From Phascolarctos cinereus (lineage: Eukaryota > Chordata > Mammalia > Diprotodontia > Phascolarctidae), in contig NW_018343982.1 of NCBI RefSeq assembly GCF_002099425.1, positions 9,149,501-9,213,500 of the forward strand: DNA of 64,000 nt, written 5' to 3'. Below are positions 22,176 to 33,725 of this stretch, piece after piece. Position 1 is the stretch's first letter. Each line of letters starts with the position of its first letter. The position numbers were made by a program, and so were the translations under genes. The notes under the pieces are model-generated. The model searched no databases. It was given only the letters and a program-made list of their open reading frames with translations, and had not been told where the DNA came from.

Positions 22176-22457
22176 TTTAATTTTCAGTCCAAGGGCTGTG
22201 AATTTAAGGTTCAATAATGTTGACATTTGTAAGAAAATTAAGATGTAGAGATGGTCAGAAAATTTGTTTTTGGTTATACTTAGGAAATTCTGACCTTGAC
22301 TCATGTTTCTATAATTTCTCTTTACTGATTGGTCCTTGGTGGACAGTAGGACTGGACCGTAATACCTGAGCTTCTAGGGATCATAAGGAGCTCTGTCATT
22401 CCAGATCCAGAGGAGGTGCTTACCAGGGTTGGGGCTAGAACTTACTTCAGTTGCAGC

Positions 22458-22615
22458 CTGGCACAGTGAAAAGTAATCCCTGGTTCTGTCACTTATTAGC
22501 CAGGTGACCTTGAGCAAATATCCTATCTCTAGATCTCAGTTTGCACATTTGTCAAATTAGAAGGTTAGACTTAGTGATTTCTAAGACCTCTTCTGTCTCT
22601 GATGCCAGGATTTTC
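22458..22615 (+). mobile_element. MIR3-type SINE
   Basis: CCAGGTGACCTTGAGCAAAT, GATCTCAGTTTGCACATTTG, GACTTAGTGATTTCTAAGAC. Confidence 0.7.
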
Positions 22616-22829
22616 TCTCTGACTTATTTCTAAAATGGCATTAATGCTACATATCTCACTAGTCAGTAGTTAGAGAACAGAAACCAACTCCATGGGAAGG
22701 GGAATCTAGGTGGAGACAGCTAAGGCAAAATTGTTAGCCTTTCACCCATTTACTAGCCTTAGGGATGTTGTCATGTTAAAATTTACAACCAAAGCTCTGT
22801 AGGGGGAGGGAGATGGAAATAAACCCAGT

Positions 22830-23020
22830 CTGGAGTTGTAGTTTCAAGAACTGGTTTGGTTGAGCAAGCCCCTTGGTCTTATCCTGATTCATTGACTTAT
22901 TCTGTAAAATGGGGATAATACTTTGCTTTCTTGGTTAAATTTCATGAGTGATCGTATTTTCATGTTTAGATCACTTTGGAGAAAGGGTACGCTGTGTGAT
23001 GTCAGCTAGTGCTATTATTG
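22830..23020 (+). mobile_element. MIR-type SINE
   Basis: TTGAGCAAGCCCCTTGGTCT, TTCTGTAAAATGGGGATAAT. Confidence 0.62.
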
Positions 23021-23139
23021 CAGTTATTTCACAGGTAACCACATCTTGTGTGGTGCTGGAGGCAAAGTCAAGAAATAATAATTCATGCTAGAATGTGTTG
23101 AATACAGGAGTCTTGGGTGCATGAAGGGGCAGGTGTTAC

Positions 23140-23900
23140 TACTTTGCATGTCTGACAGGACCGAAGGTTTAGTACATTGCCGCAGGTTCGAAACAAACCT
23201 CTATCTTTCTGCTTACTTCAGAATATTTGATACGCTGCATTTCCATTTCTCCCGCTTCCAGATGTCCCTTTTCATCTCCTCTCTTCATCCCTTTCCCAAA
23301 TCAACTCGCTTCGGCTCTGCCGACCTGCCGCGATGCAGCCTCTTTGGTGCCTCCATTTGAGATTTCAGCTTTGATGACTCTGATTGGGGGATGTTTTGGA
23401 GGGGGCGAAAGCAGTGACGAGAGGGCAGGGAACTTCCGGAGGGCAGGAAGCGGGTCTCCCCTTTTTGTCTCTTCACTCAGCCATGCTTCAGTCAGGGTTT
23501 TGCTCTGTGGATATGGTTGGATTGACTGCATCGTGTGAGCAGTGTCTGATCTGTGATGGGGAAGTCCTTAGCCCGTCCTCAGCAAGGGATGGGGCAGGGC
23601 CTGCAGGGCAGTGTGGCTGATAGTGTGGGAATCCCAGGCTCACCCAAAGTCTTTGGCTGGTTGATAAGAGCAGCCAGCCCTGAAACTTTTATCAGCGTTG
23701 CCACAGGAGAAAGACTTTCATTTGGCTGTGCTGGTCCAACAAAGTCTATTTTATTCATGTGCTTCCAAGCCCTTAAAAATTCTTTTAGGGCACATCGGTG
23801 GGGAGTTAATAGAAACTTTGAAATAGGAAAAATGCCTGCAGGGTAAGTAGAAGCCCAGCCGGCCAGCCTGAGTAAGAGTTTGTGCTTTTAGTTTGCTGAG
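23140..23900. promoter_or_regulatory. candidate regulatory element, CpG-richer unique block
   Basis: No repeat signature is seen. From 23160 to 23600 I count about 15 CpG in roughly 440 bp, clearly more than surrounding sequence. Visible words include a TCF/LEF-type AGCTTTGATGAC (23368-23378), TGATAAG (GATA type) near 23660 and TTTTATCAGC near 23690. Overlapping open frames here reflect base composition. Enhancer or internal promoter is inference. Confidence 0.35.
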
Positions 23901-24054
23901 AGGTAGCTGGGGAGATGCTACCAATTCACTGATTATACTTCCTTGCCGACTGTTATTTTTGAGTTATCGAGTGAGGTTTTTTTTTTCCCTAGGGAGGCCT
24001 TCTAAACTTTACCTCTTCTCTCTAAGAAGGGTGAATGGTGCCTCAGAGGTTTGG

Positions 24055-24510
24055 GACAGCTTGATGTGATAGAGAGAACCACTGGACTTAGCATCACAAA
24101 ACCTTGATTTGAGCCTCAGCTCTTCTTGTGTGTGATCACAGAGTAAGGCTCTCAGCCTTGGTTGGTGTGTTTTTAAAATCAGTGTAATAATACTCTCACC
24201 TCGAAGGGCAAATGTGATAAAAGTGTTTTTGTCATCTTTAAAGCAGTTATTGCTGTCTAGTTGTTTCAGTCGTATCCGAGTCTTCATGACCCCATTTGGG
24301 GTTTTCTTGGCAAAGATACTGGAGTGGTTTGCCATCTCCTTCTACAGCTTATTTTCCAGATGAGGAAACTGAGGCAAACGTGTTTAAGTGACTTACCCAG
24401 GGTCATATAGCTAATAAGTGTCTGAAGCTGGATTTGAACTCAGGTCTTCTTGTCTCCAGGCCAAGTACTCTATCCACTGGACCACCTAGCTGCCCAAAGC
24501 ACTCATACAA
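24055..24510 (+). mobile_element. MIR-type SINE carrying the RTE-tailed SINE
   Basis: ATGTGATAGAGAGAACCACT head, TGATTTGAGCCTCAGCTCTT core, GCAAATGTGATAAAAGTGTT tail. The tail resumes after the inserted SINE. Confidence 0.62.
24247..24496 (-). mobile_element. RTE-tailed tRNA SINE inserted in a MIR
   Basis: The copy is complete: an RTE-type tail (CAGTCGTATCCGAGTCTTCA) on the left and a head ending ACCACCTAGCTGCCC on the right. AAAGCA occurs just before and just after it, consistent with a short target duplication within the 3' tail of the MIR at 24055-24510. Confidence 0.82.
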
Positions 24511-24599
24511 GTGACTTATTTTCATTATTTTTCAACTAGACCTATTATTGGTATAAAGAATAACTTCTTTCAGTACAAATTGGCACCTTCTTTACAACA

Positions 24600-24705
24600 T
24601 GTATTATTCTTATAAAATTACCTGGGTCAGTGAGAAATTAAGTTGGGACTTGAACATTGTCTTTCTGACACTGAGACTAGCTCTCTATCCACTGTGCCAA
24701 ACTGT
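24600..24705 (-). mobile_element. MIR-type SINE
   Basis: AGTTGGGACTTGAACATTGT, CTCTCTATCCACTGTGCCAA. An ATT-rich simple repeat follows at 24710-24762. Confidence 0.55.
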
Positions 24706-24914
24706 CTCACTATTATTATTATTATTTTTTTTTATTACTATTATTATTATCATCATCTTCTGAAGAGAGCAGGAGCACTTGGGATAATGAAGAGTGAGGC
24801 CATGGGTTCTCCAAAGTCCTAAATTACCAAAGAGGAACTTCCGTTTTCTCTCAATAAAGTCAAATCTATACCAAGGGTATATGATTTTAATCTGCGGGCT
24901 CATTGATTATTATA

Positions 24915-25065
24915 GAAATATGGAAACCTTATTTGGAAAGAACCTTAGAGATCATTTCATTTGAGAGATAAGACAAGGCCAAAGAGGTCATGAGACCTAC
25001 CCATAGTCACATAGAGAAGCTGGTACAAAAACTGGATAGAAACCAAGTCTTAATTCACAGTTTCC
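24915..25065 (-). mobile_element. MIR3-type SINE
   Basis: AGAACCTTAGAGATCATTTC, CCATAGTCACATAGAGAAGC. Confidence 0.65.
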
Positions 25066-25244
25066 AATAAACATTCTTGTTTTCTTTTCTTTTCTTTTTA
25101 CCAAGAATTAACTCCTAACAAAATTAAGATGCCTTTTAGGTGCTACCTTACTCAATTTTTATTGAATGGGTTAATAAATGAATTAATTTAGAAAACAGTT
25201 CATATGTCTGTGGCTTTAAAAAATTGCATTGCAGTTCAGACACT

Positions 25245-27250
25245 TATGAAGTGTTGATCAGGAGCAAAGCACTCTGCTAGGCGCTGTGAATATGAATACT
25301 GATTTGAAACAGACCCCGCTTAGAGGAGTTTTGGGTGTTATGGTTGAGGCAGGAGGAAACAGGTGAAGTATGTGTACAGTTAATTAGGATACAAGGGGAG
25401 AGTATGATAAATGAAAAGGCAAGACAGGCCTGAGCAAAATGTTTTTAGCCTAGGTGTCAGGGCACCTTCCTATTCTCTTGGGATGGGAGAGACTTAATTC
25501 AATAGAGATTTGATGGGGAGGGGAAGGGAAAGTCCATTTCTGGCATTGGGTGGGGAGTACAGTGAACAAAAGCATAGCGATAGGAGAGAACAGGATCAAA
25601 ACAGGTATTACAGAGTAGATCTGTTTGGTTAGAAAGTAAAGTATATGAAGGGGCACAGTGTAAAACTGGAAAGGTAGATTGGAGACCTTGAATACTAGGA
25701 AAAGGAGTTTATAGGTTAGTCAGTAATCAGTGGAGAGCTACTAAGGGTGTTTTGGGTAGTTATTTCGTGAAGGTGGTACACTAGGAGGATCACTTAGGCA
25801 GTAAGTGAAGGGTTCTTTGGAGAGGGGATAACTTAGAAGCAGGAAGGGGGATTCAGATTTTCTAGCTGAGATGTTATGAAGCTCTGAACAAGGATGACAA
25901 TGGAAAGGAGGAGATGGGTATGACAGGGCTTATAGGACTTGCAGCTCATGAGCTGATTGATCATGGGGGGTGAAGATGAGAGTAGAGTCAAATATATCTG
26001 AATGATAGTTTTCAAGTCTGGTGAGTGGGAAGATGATGTTTCTGTTCATAATGATTGAGAAATTAGGCTGAGATTTTTGAGGGGAAGTAGATGAGTTGAA
26101 TTTAGGACATGTTGAGTTTGAAGTGCTGGTTGGACAGCCATATGGATATGATCAAGAGACAGGCAGTAGGAAATATGGGACTAGATGAATGGTCTGGGAA
26201 TCTCTTGCATTGAGTGGTTCCCAAAGCCATAGGAGTAGGTGAGATCATCAAGGGATAAAGAAAGAGGGCAGAGAGCACCAAGAACAAACCTTAGAGGCAC
26301 ACACTTCCTTAAGGAGGGCAGGAAAAGAATCAGGAACCGGCAAAGGAAACAGAGGAAGAGCAGTGAAAGAGAGACAGATAAGAGAATGATAAGAATGTAG
26401 CATCAAGGAAGCAGAGGATATCAAAAAGAGAAGGGAGTGCTTAGCAGTACTAAGTGCTACTGGGAGACCAAGGTGAACAACAACAACAACAAAAAAGACT
26501 GTTGGAGATAGTGAGCCAGAGGTCATTAAATGACCTTTGATAGAACTGTTTTGGTAGGGTCATGGGAAGAGTAGCAGATTATAAAGTATTGAGGGATAAG
26601 TGGACTGTGAGGAAGTAAAGTGAGGGTAAACTATTCTTCAAAGGGGAGAAAAGAAAATGGTAAATTGAGTTGTACCAGACTTGAGAGAAGTTTTTGCTTT
26701 TTAGGCGAAGGGAATATCTGAGCATGTTTATGAACAGAGGGAAAGGTGCTAACACAGGAGGTGTTACTAATAATGCTTGAGAGAGAGCTGATTGTTGATG
26801 GATGAGGGCTATGCAGAAGTGTGCAGCTGGAATTTTGGGTACTAGTAGGTTTTTTGGGGGGGGAGGGTTAGGTGGTTTTATTTTCTTTCGTGTAATAAAG
26901 TTTTGTTCAACATCACTTCTCTGGCCACAAGGAAATCCTCTGGAACTAGTAGATTTTTCAGAGATAGATTCTATATTGAGACCAGAAAGAAGAAAGAAAA
27001 AATAGAAGACATGGAAAGATTTGGAAAGAGTAGAGGAAGGAAGTTGAGGGTGTTCATAGTATCCTCAATCCTCCACAAGGTTGGAAGCAAGGCCATCAGC
27101 AGATTATTAGGACAAAAAGGTGATAGAGTTGGGGGACTGAGGAGAAAGGAAATGATTAATGTGTATTTTGAGGGTTTTTAAATGTCTGCTTTGTGCCCAC
27201 CACTGGGTTAGATGCTCCAAGTGATACAAAAGTATTGGATAGGGTGAGAG
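25245..27250 (-). mobile_element. L2 LINE, about 2 kb antisense copy
   Basis: The left end is the antisense L2 3' end (AAGCACTCTGCTAGGCGCTG). The minus strand near 26305-26230 reads GVPLRFVLGALCP, a decayed form of the reverse transcriptase GVPQGSVLGPLLF motif. Purine-rich L2 antisense sequence continues to about 27150, and a second short L2 3' piece occupies 27170-27250. Many stops are present, so it is an ancient dead copy. An AAC microsatellite lies at 26477-26500. Confidence 0.75.
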
Positions 27251-27254
27251 AAAC

Positions 27255-27412
27255 CTAAAATGTTAGAGTTGGGAAGGACCTTATAGTTCACCCCTGGTTT
27301 ATTTCTCCCCTCCTCCCTCAAGGAAACTGAGAGCCAGACAGAGGAAGTGACTTGTTCAAATCTACAGCCCAGCTGGGGAGAAGACTTATATCCCTGAGAT
27401 GTCAGCACACAG
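27255..27412 (-). mobile_element. MIR3-type SINE
   Basis: AATGTTAGAGTTGGGAAGGA, GGAAACTGAGAGCCAGACAG. Confidence 0.7.
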
Positions 27413-27831
27413 TATATAAGATGTGATGTAATTAAGTGCTAAATTGTGTGGTAAATGGGAAGTAGTGGTCTAGGACGTGCTTGTTGGCTTTCTGGTACAG
27501 GTGAAGGACGCAGGCCCTGTAAGCCATGTGGAAAGTGAAAACTTTCTCTTACTCCCTAAGAGGGCAAGTGTATAATAGGCTCTTATTTGTTTTTCCTCTT
27601 GTTCTTTGGCAGAGAACTCTGTGTAATATGGATAGACAAGGAGAGGAGGGTGATACTTGTTCCCTTGTGGAACCCAATTTCAAGGTCTCATGAAAATGAA
27701 ATGGTAGTTATTTTCTGATGTTTTCTTGGTCTCTCATTTAGCTTTCTAAATATTTGGCTAGAGGCGTTTCAAGGTATTAGAGCCACAAGGTTAAAGTGCC
27801 TGTATCTTTGTTATTGTTATTATTATTGTTT

Positions 27832-27873
<42 letters not shown>
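27832..27873 (+). repeat. (ATC)n microsatellite
   Basis: About 14 uninterrupted units after a TTATTG-rich lead. Confidence 0.95.
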
Positions 27874-27874
<1 letters not shown>

Positions 27875-28228
27875 GAGAGGCTAGGGATGTTGGGTGTTTC
27901 ACTGGGATGCGTATCTTTAAAGTTTTAAGGGGAAGAACACTTTTTGAGGTTTAGTTTTTGACTGTTATGGGGGTTTTCACCTTGACCCTCTGGCCTGGGG
28001 TTAATTCAGTGAGGGCTCAAGATCAGAAGCCAACCTGTGGCTGTTGCCTAGATTGAGAAAATCACCCCCTCAAAAGAACCCCAAAACCCCAAAACTTCCT
28101 AAGTGAGAGAAACCAGTGTCTGTTTTCAAGATTTAGGTTTGCCACAGTTATTGTAACAAGAATAGTTATTTTTCCCCTCTTTTAAACTTCTGTATACAAG
28201 TGCATATTGTACATATTCTGTGTAGGTG

Positions 28229-28270
28229 TGACACACACATACACATATATGTATGTGTGTGTGTATGTAT
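28229..28270. repeat. CA/TATA/TG palindromic simple repeat
   Basis: A CACA side, central ATATAT and a TGTG side are self-complementary. Confidence 0.85.
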
Positions 28271-28839
28271 TAATCTGTCTCTTCTCTCTCAGTCTCCTCT
28301 TTTAAGCTGTCATTGACCTGTGTCATTCCTATAGGTGGCGTTACTTATGTAAGGTTGTTCACCGTCTGTGAACAATCTTTCTATTGTGTAATGCATAAAG
28401 CAGGCCTTTATTTAGCAGTGGACATGCAGGTCTGCCTTTTCCAAATACTACTGAGTGAGATGTTGGGTTTTTTCCCCACCTTTTGAGCAAATGTTAATTG
28501 TAGCTGCTTTGCTAGTAAATTGTGACTTCTCTCTTCTCTTCAGTCCTTTGATACCCTACTGAAGTGTGCCCCCCTTTTTTAAGCCTTCTGGTCCCTAGGA
28601 GTTTGGGGGCAAAGATCATAAGGTGAATTGGTCCTAGAATTTAGACCCTGACTTTAAGATGGCCTTTCAGTTTCCTGTCTTAGTTATTCTTGGAGTTACT
28701 TTCTTTATGTTCTGAATAAATTGCTGGTTTTCTCCTTAATCTCTTAACTTCCATAGTTTTTTTAACTCATCTTTACTCGATGAACCATGGGGTAAGTGGC
28801 AAAAATGTGGAGAAACCACTACAGTTTTGACTGTGAGGT

Positions 28840-28985
28840 TCAGTCAGTGATAAGGATTGAGAGCCTATCATTTGACAGGCCTAGTATTGTGTTAGCCTGC
28901 GTGTGGGCTTCATAGACTTAAAAGCAGCATCTCTGTCCTCTAAGAGCTTAGAATCTATTTGGGAAGATAAGATGTGGTTGATGAA
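28840..28985 (-). mobile_element. L2 LINE 3' end, antisense
   Basis: TTTGACAGGCCTAGTATTGT and CCTCTAAGAGCTTAGAATCT are present. Confidence 0.65.
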
Positions 28986-29149
28986 ACCTTTGTGGTAGAG
29001 GTGAAATTTGAGCAGGGATTATTAGAGACTGAGTATTACTTGGATAAAGGAAGAAGAAAGAAGAGGAAAGAGGAAAGATAAGAGGAAAAGCGCTAAGATA
29101 GGATGGAGCAAGTCATGATTGAAAGAAAAAGGGGGTGGGGTTTTAAAGT

Positions 29150-29325
29150 AGAAGGAGCAGCAGGGTCTGGAATCAGAGGATCTGGTTTGAATCTGGACTT
29201 TTCCACCTATATGACCTTGGGAAAGCCTCAACTTCATTGAGCCTCAGTTTTCTCATCTGTAAAACAAGGGGATTGAATTAGATGACCTCTGAGGTCATAT
29301 CCAGCTTTAAATATGTGATGTATGT
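29150..29325 (+). mobile_element. MIR3-type SINE
   Basis: GAGCCTCAGTTTTCTCATCT, TAGATGACCTCTGAGGTCAT. Confidence 0.78.
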
Positions 29326-29609
29326 GTATATATGTTACTATATACAGAACAGAGAAGGTAAATACTGGCCATGTCAGTAGACCATAGCGTTTCTTAATCT
29401 CCTCCGCTCCTCACTGCTTCCCTTCTCCTCCTGCCAGCAATCCATCTCCAAACTGGAGAAAGCAGCTTTTTCTTGGTGCCTTTCCTATACACTTATCATT
29501 CCCATTTGAATTACAATTTTTGATTTGCTTATGAACTTATAAAAGGAAAGATTCAATACTAGTACAGTTTAGCTGTACATGGGTCACAAGACATATTGTT
29601 TGAAAGCAG

Positions 29610-29740
29610 AGTTCAGTTCAACAGACATTTAAGTGCTAACTCTGTATAAGGCTCCTTGCTAGACTAGAAGCTACATTGACAAAAATGAAATCGGCCTTGC
29701 CCCCCAAAAACTTATGTTCTGCTGCAGTGATCACTTCTCT
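29610..29740 (-). mobile_element. L2 LINE 3' end, antisense
   Basis: TTCAACAGACATTTAAGTGC, then GACAAAAATGAAATCGGCCT and an AACTTATGTTCTG end. Confidence 0.62.
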
Positions 29741-29761
29741 ATCCATGTAAATAATATAAAG

Positions 29762-29925
29762 TAGTGTGAAGTACTGGAAAACATATTAGACTGGATCCCG
29801 GGAATCAGTCTCTTATCTGGTCCTGCTATTGCCATTGTGATACTTTGGGTTTGGGTTTTTTCATATAAGATAAGATTAAACTAGTCACTCCCTGAGGTCC
29901 CTTTGAGCTGAGGCAAAGTCTGTCT
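29762..29925 (+). mobile_element. MIR3-type SINE, degraded
   Basis: ACTAGTCACTCCCTGAGGTC tail. It lies head to tail against an antisense MIR3. Confidence 0.5.
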
Positions 29926-29929
29926 CTCA

Positions 29930-30085
29930 GCTCATAAGATCTAGGACAGGAAGGGACCTCCAAGGTCATGTTATCCAACCTCCTTGTTTTTATATAGGGA
30001 AACCAAGCCCCAGAGGGTTGAGACTTGCTCGAGGTGACCCATTTGAACCTGGATTTTCTGACTCCAAATAAAACACTCTTGTTTA
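29930..30085 (-). mobile_element. MIR3-type SINE
   Basis: ACAGGAAGGGACCTCCAAGG, GGAAACCAAGCCCCAGAGGG, GAACCTGGATTTTCTGACTC. Confidence 0.7.
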
Positions 30086-30089
30086 CTTC

Positions 30090-32380
30090 ATTTGAATAAG
30101 CAACTATTAAATGTTCTTTATACTGTGCTTCTATGCCCCATTGCATTTTTCAGCTTTTCCATTTGTGAAACGTTTTTCTCACTTTTGATCCTTTGGAGGA
30201 GGGAGGGGATGATTCCACAAATGCCCTGAATTGCTTGAGTGGAAGGGATTTTGGTGGTTATCACCACTCCCTGAACCTTCTCTTCAAACTCTTTTGGCAG
30301 AGATTTGAGGGTAAATTGCCACTCTTTGGGGCACAGTGCTTCAGAAGTAACTAGCAAATGAGGCTTGATTTCCCCAATGAGGAAGAGAAGGGAAGAGGAG
30401 GAGGCAGCCCTGGCAGCAGCAGTGGGCCATGGAAGCTTCTGTAGGAGCCAGGCTTTAGTCAAGGGGTGGGAGGGAGGGGAGGCTTACAACGTGACAGTTC
30501 TTGATTTCTGCATGACCCTGTAGTTACAAGGACAGTAGCTGATGGATGAGGGACTTGGTTTGGCAGTTTCCCTCTGTTGCATTTGTTTTGACCACTTCGG
30601 CCTCCGTGTCATTGTCTAAAGGTGGAATATTGTTGTGTATTCTGGGAAGACATTAAAAAAAAAAACAACTCAAAAAAACCCAACCCAAACAAGTGGAGTA
30701 GGGGGATGGTTAGGACTTTGGTATGTGGGAAAGGGGGTACAGAAAATAGTCAAAAGTATCTATAACAGCTATAGAATGAACTCCCAGTGGAAAGCATGTG
30801 GGAGGGGGCGAGGGATATCTGTCAATATTCTAGAGGAATGAAATTCCCAGAGATTCAAAAGGTGGCGATAAATTTGTCCATGATGGCATTAAATTAGTTT
30901 CTTTTAAAAAATCAACACTGCTATCATCCCACAATGAAAAAAAATCCAAAAGAAATTAGGGATCGAGGATACAATGACAAGCTGCTCCTCATAGGAACAC
31001 TTGAGAGTTTACATTTACTTTTCTGTTTGCACTGAAGGGTGCTGTTCATTTTTCTCCCTTGAAATTTAGATGTGATGTTTCCCATTAAATCCTTTCTTTA
31101 GGGATCAGAACATCTCTTTAGGTCTTGGTGTCCCTTGCTATGTGTGGTGTGTTATTCAGGTAGACAGGTGATTGAATTTCCCCAGAATTTAGCAGGTAAC
31201 TGACTGGCCTATGAGTTCTTTTTATGTTACTTAATGGATCCTAGTGGATTCTTTAGGTGAATTGGTGGTCCATTCTTTTTTTTTTCTTCCAAGGCAATAA
31301 TAATCAGAACCAAGAAAGTTCAGAAAATGCTTCTTTGCTATTTGGAGGACGCACACAGTCAAGGGAGGAGTGATGGAGGGAGATTTCAGGGGAATTTCTT
31401 GTGTAATACTTAGAGGTTTTGGAGGGAGACTTAATGAAGAAAATTTCCCTTGGGGGGTAGGGGTGGTGGTGGGGACAAAGGGCAGCTAATTTTGGGTACA
31501 AGTAAAGATGTCACAAGGCCTCATTTTCCTAGAGTTTCTGATGTCTTTTTCTTTCTGACCACTTTTCCTCTTCCTCCTGCCTCCACCTTGGTTCCCCCAT
31601 CCCCCCTACACTGTGTCTCTCCAGTGCTTTGGCTCACTCAGGCACACACTCTCTCTTGGCCAGGATTTTAACATATATCACACGCGGGTAGGCTAAGAGC
31701 CTGGGACTTCCCCTCACCACACTCAAAGCCTTTGATCTTTTTTGCTTTGGAGGTAACATCAAAAGGATGGCTGAGAAAGACAGCCAGCGCTGTGAAGTTC
31801 AACGTTCAAGTTAATAGCTTGACTGAAGGTTGGGCTGCATTGCTGACTGAGACTGCAGTAAACACCGGCCATTCGGCCACATTTCTCAGGAAATGGAACC
31901 TAATATTATGAAAGGAATTTATTTACATTTTGAGTGAATTTTGGCTAGGGTGAGGTGGATTCCTTTCTTCTTTGTCTCTTTAAGTGTGGAAAATATGATG
32001 GGAAAAGGAGGGATGATGATTTGGCTAAGTGAGGTAATTCCACTATCTGATCCATGTTCACAGGTACTTGCTTTAGTTCTGGTTCTGGGTCCTGGGTTCT
32101 GGGCCTTGAGATATTAGAATCCTATCTTGTGGCTTGGAGCTCTGCCCATCACTCACAGTTTAGCTCTGTGTTTTTAAGTGGTGGTGGAATTCAGAGAGCA
32201 TAGGAATACAGCTTTGACTCTGGCTTTAGGAAGTTGTTTATAGTCCAAATGTTTCAGCAAGGAGAATGGGGCATGAGAAATAGAAAGTGAAATTAAAATG
32301 AATCAGAAGTGAGAATGAAATTGGTATAACCATTTCCCCCCTGGTTTATGCCAAGTCAGTGGGAGCCAGTGAGCAGTTTA
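30090..32380. other. repeat-poor stretch of 2.3 kb
   Basis: Includes a 114-codon minus-strand frame (30462-30118) with no recognised homology, an A-rich tract near 30650 and the candidate element at 31690. The 30880-31200 block is also unique. Confidence 0.5.
31690..31930. promoter_or_regulatory. candidate conserved non-coding element with TCF site
   Basis: Unique sequence of mixed composition with CCTTTGATC at 31729-31737, a CAGCGCTG palindrome and GGCCATTCGGCC. Function is inferred only from a repeat-free setting and motif content. Confidence 0.3.
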
Positions 32381-32800
32381 ACATCCTAGGATCATTGACC
32401 TAAAGCAGGGATTCTTAACTTCTTTTTGTGTCTTGGACCCCTTTGGCAGTCTGGTAAAAGCTAATGGTACTATGGTTTGTTGCCTGAATTTTTACTTGAA
32501 GGAAATGCTAAATGTTAGTTAGAAGTTAGATAAGAATGCATTTTTCCCCATCCAAATTCATGAACCACCCTAAATCTATCCATAGACACTTTGGGGGTCC
32601 AGGTTAAGAACCTCTGACTTTGAACAAGAAAGGGTCTTAGAGGCTATCTTGTCCAACCCTCTCAATATACAGACAAGGAAAATGAAGCCCAGCAAGGATA
32701 AGTTATTTGTCCAGGGTTATACAACTCAGATATAGTACATATCAGAGTTAGGATTTTATCCAGGTTCTGAATGCCGAATCCAATGCTCCTTCCGTGGTAC
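32380..32800 (-). mobile_element. MIR3-type SINE interrupted by hAT copy 1
   Basis: CTAGGATCATTGACC lies to the left. GGGTCTTAGAGGCTATCTTG and GCAAGGATAAGTTATTTGTC lie to the right of the transposon, in antisense MIR3 order. Confidence 0.65.
32406..32616. mobile_element. hAT-type non-autonomous transposon, copy 1
   Basis: Starts CAGGGATTCTTAACTTCTT and ends with GTCCAGGTTAAGAACCTCTG, which are inverted. GGACCCCTTTGGCAGTCTGG follows the left end. It is 211 bp with no coding sequence. Diverged 8-bp flanks (GACCTAAA/GACTTTGA) lie in a MIR3. Confidence 0.7.
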
Positions 32801-32859
32801 CATTATTTTATAGCAAATAAAATTATTTTAAATATTAACATAAGGTCTCAATCTCCAAA

Positions 32860-33310
32860 GCCCATGCAGCTACATCTAATCTCTTGTCACTTAAGTAAAA
32901 TGTATGATTCTTATCTTTAATTGTTTAGGTTAGTTGTCTTCTTGAAACCAAACATCTCAAAATTTCTTTACTTTTCCTTGTGTATTGACTTTTTCTTATT
33001 CTTCTTCCACCCATAAAAACATCTGTTCCTTTCATTCCAGTGTATAATCCCTACTTAAGCATGTGACCCTCCACTCTCTACTTGCTAGCTTGCTCCTTTA
33101 TGGTTCATCTGTCCTTCCCACCCAGGCCACTTGAGTTGACTGAGCACTAGTCCCTTTTAGCAGTTTCTCTTGACCTTGATGACTTCAGCATCCACTATAG
33201 ACTCCACATGTCATGTCGTACTCTCTGCAGAACTGTTCACTTTCTTTAGAAAGATTCCATTTTTAGTCTACTTGGTCTGCTTCACTCAACTTCAGAGCAC
33301 ATTCATGTGT
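32860..33310 (+). mobile_element. possible L2 LINE 5'/endonuclease-region fragment
   Basis: GACCTTGATGACTTCAGCATCC and the surrounding C/T-rich text resemble the L2 upstream coding region in sense. The match is weak. Confidence 0.3.
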
Positions 33311-33544
33311 GAAGACTGACATAGGATACAGTCAGGCAGGTGGTGCCCAGCCCAGGCCTCAGTTGCTTAGTGAAAAACTGTTCTGGGCCAGATATAGCTC
33401 TAATCTCAGTAATGATAGGCTCAGGTCCCTACTAACACCCCCAGTCTCCTAGAGGATAATTAATTTTGTAATAAACACTTTTCTCAACTCCATTATTCCA
33501 TCATGCAGCTATTCTCTCTGTCATGCAGATCATAACCCTTCACA

Positions 33545-33725
33545 CCTTTGATGTAATGGGAAGAGTATTCGATTTGAGTTCAGATTTGGTTTCCAATCTA
33601 AGCTCTGTGTTGAGTTCAATTACTTATGAGCAAATCATTTAACTTTTCTGGGCCTCAATTTCCAAACCTAAAGAATGAAGGTGTTGGATTAGATGACATT
33701 TAAGGTACTGCCCAACTTTTATGTG
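33545..33725 (+). mobile_element. MIR3-type SINE
   Basis: GAGTTCAGATTTGGTTTCCA, TGGGCCTCAATTTCCAAACC, GGATTAGATGACATTTAAGG. Confidence 0.72.

Larger units (their letters stand above)
27415..28835. other. unique intron sequence with simple repeats
   Basis: Contains the ATC and CA/TG arrays. At 28290-28450 unique sequence includes TTGTTCACCGTCTGTGAACAA, an 8-bp inverted repeat around CGTCT, and CCTTTGAT at 28545-28552. Confidence 0.5.

Noticed and set aside
23227-23846. Several overlapping frames in all orientations at 23.1-23.8 kb
   Set aside because: They overlap one another and follow from higher GC content. No splice-bounded exon or known peptide is evident.
25201-25240. TTGCAGTTCAG resembling the end of the alternative TCF7L2 exon
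   Set aside because: Upstream codons do not match the LHFQSGSTHYSAYK peptide and no donor follows. The sequence leads into an L2.
26248-26526. 92-codon minus-strand frame
   Set aside because: It lies in an antisense L2 and corresponds to decayed LINE coding sequence, not a host gene.
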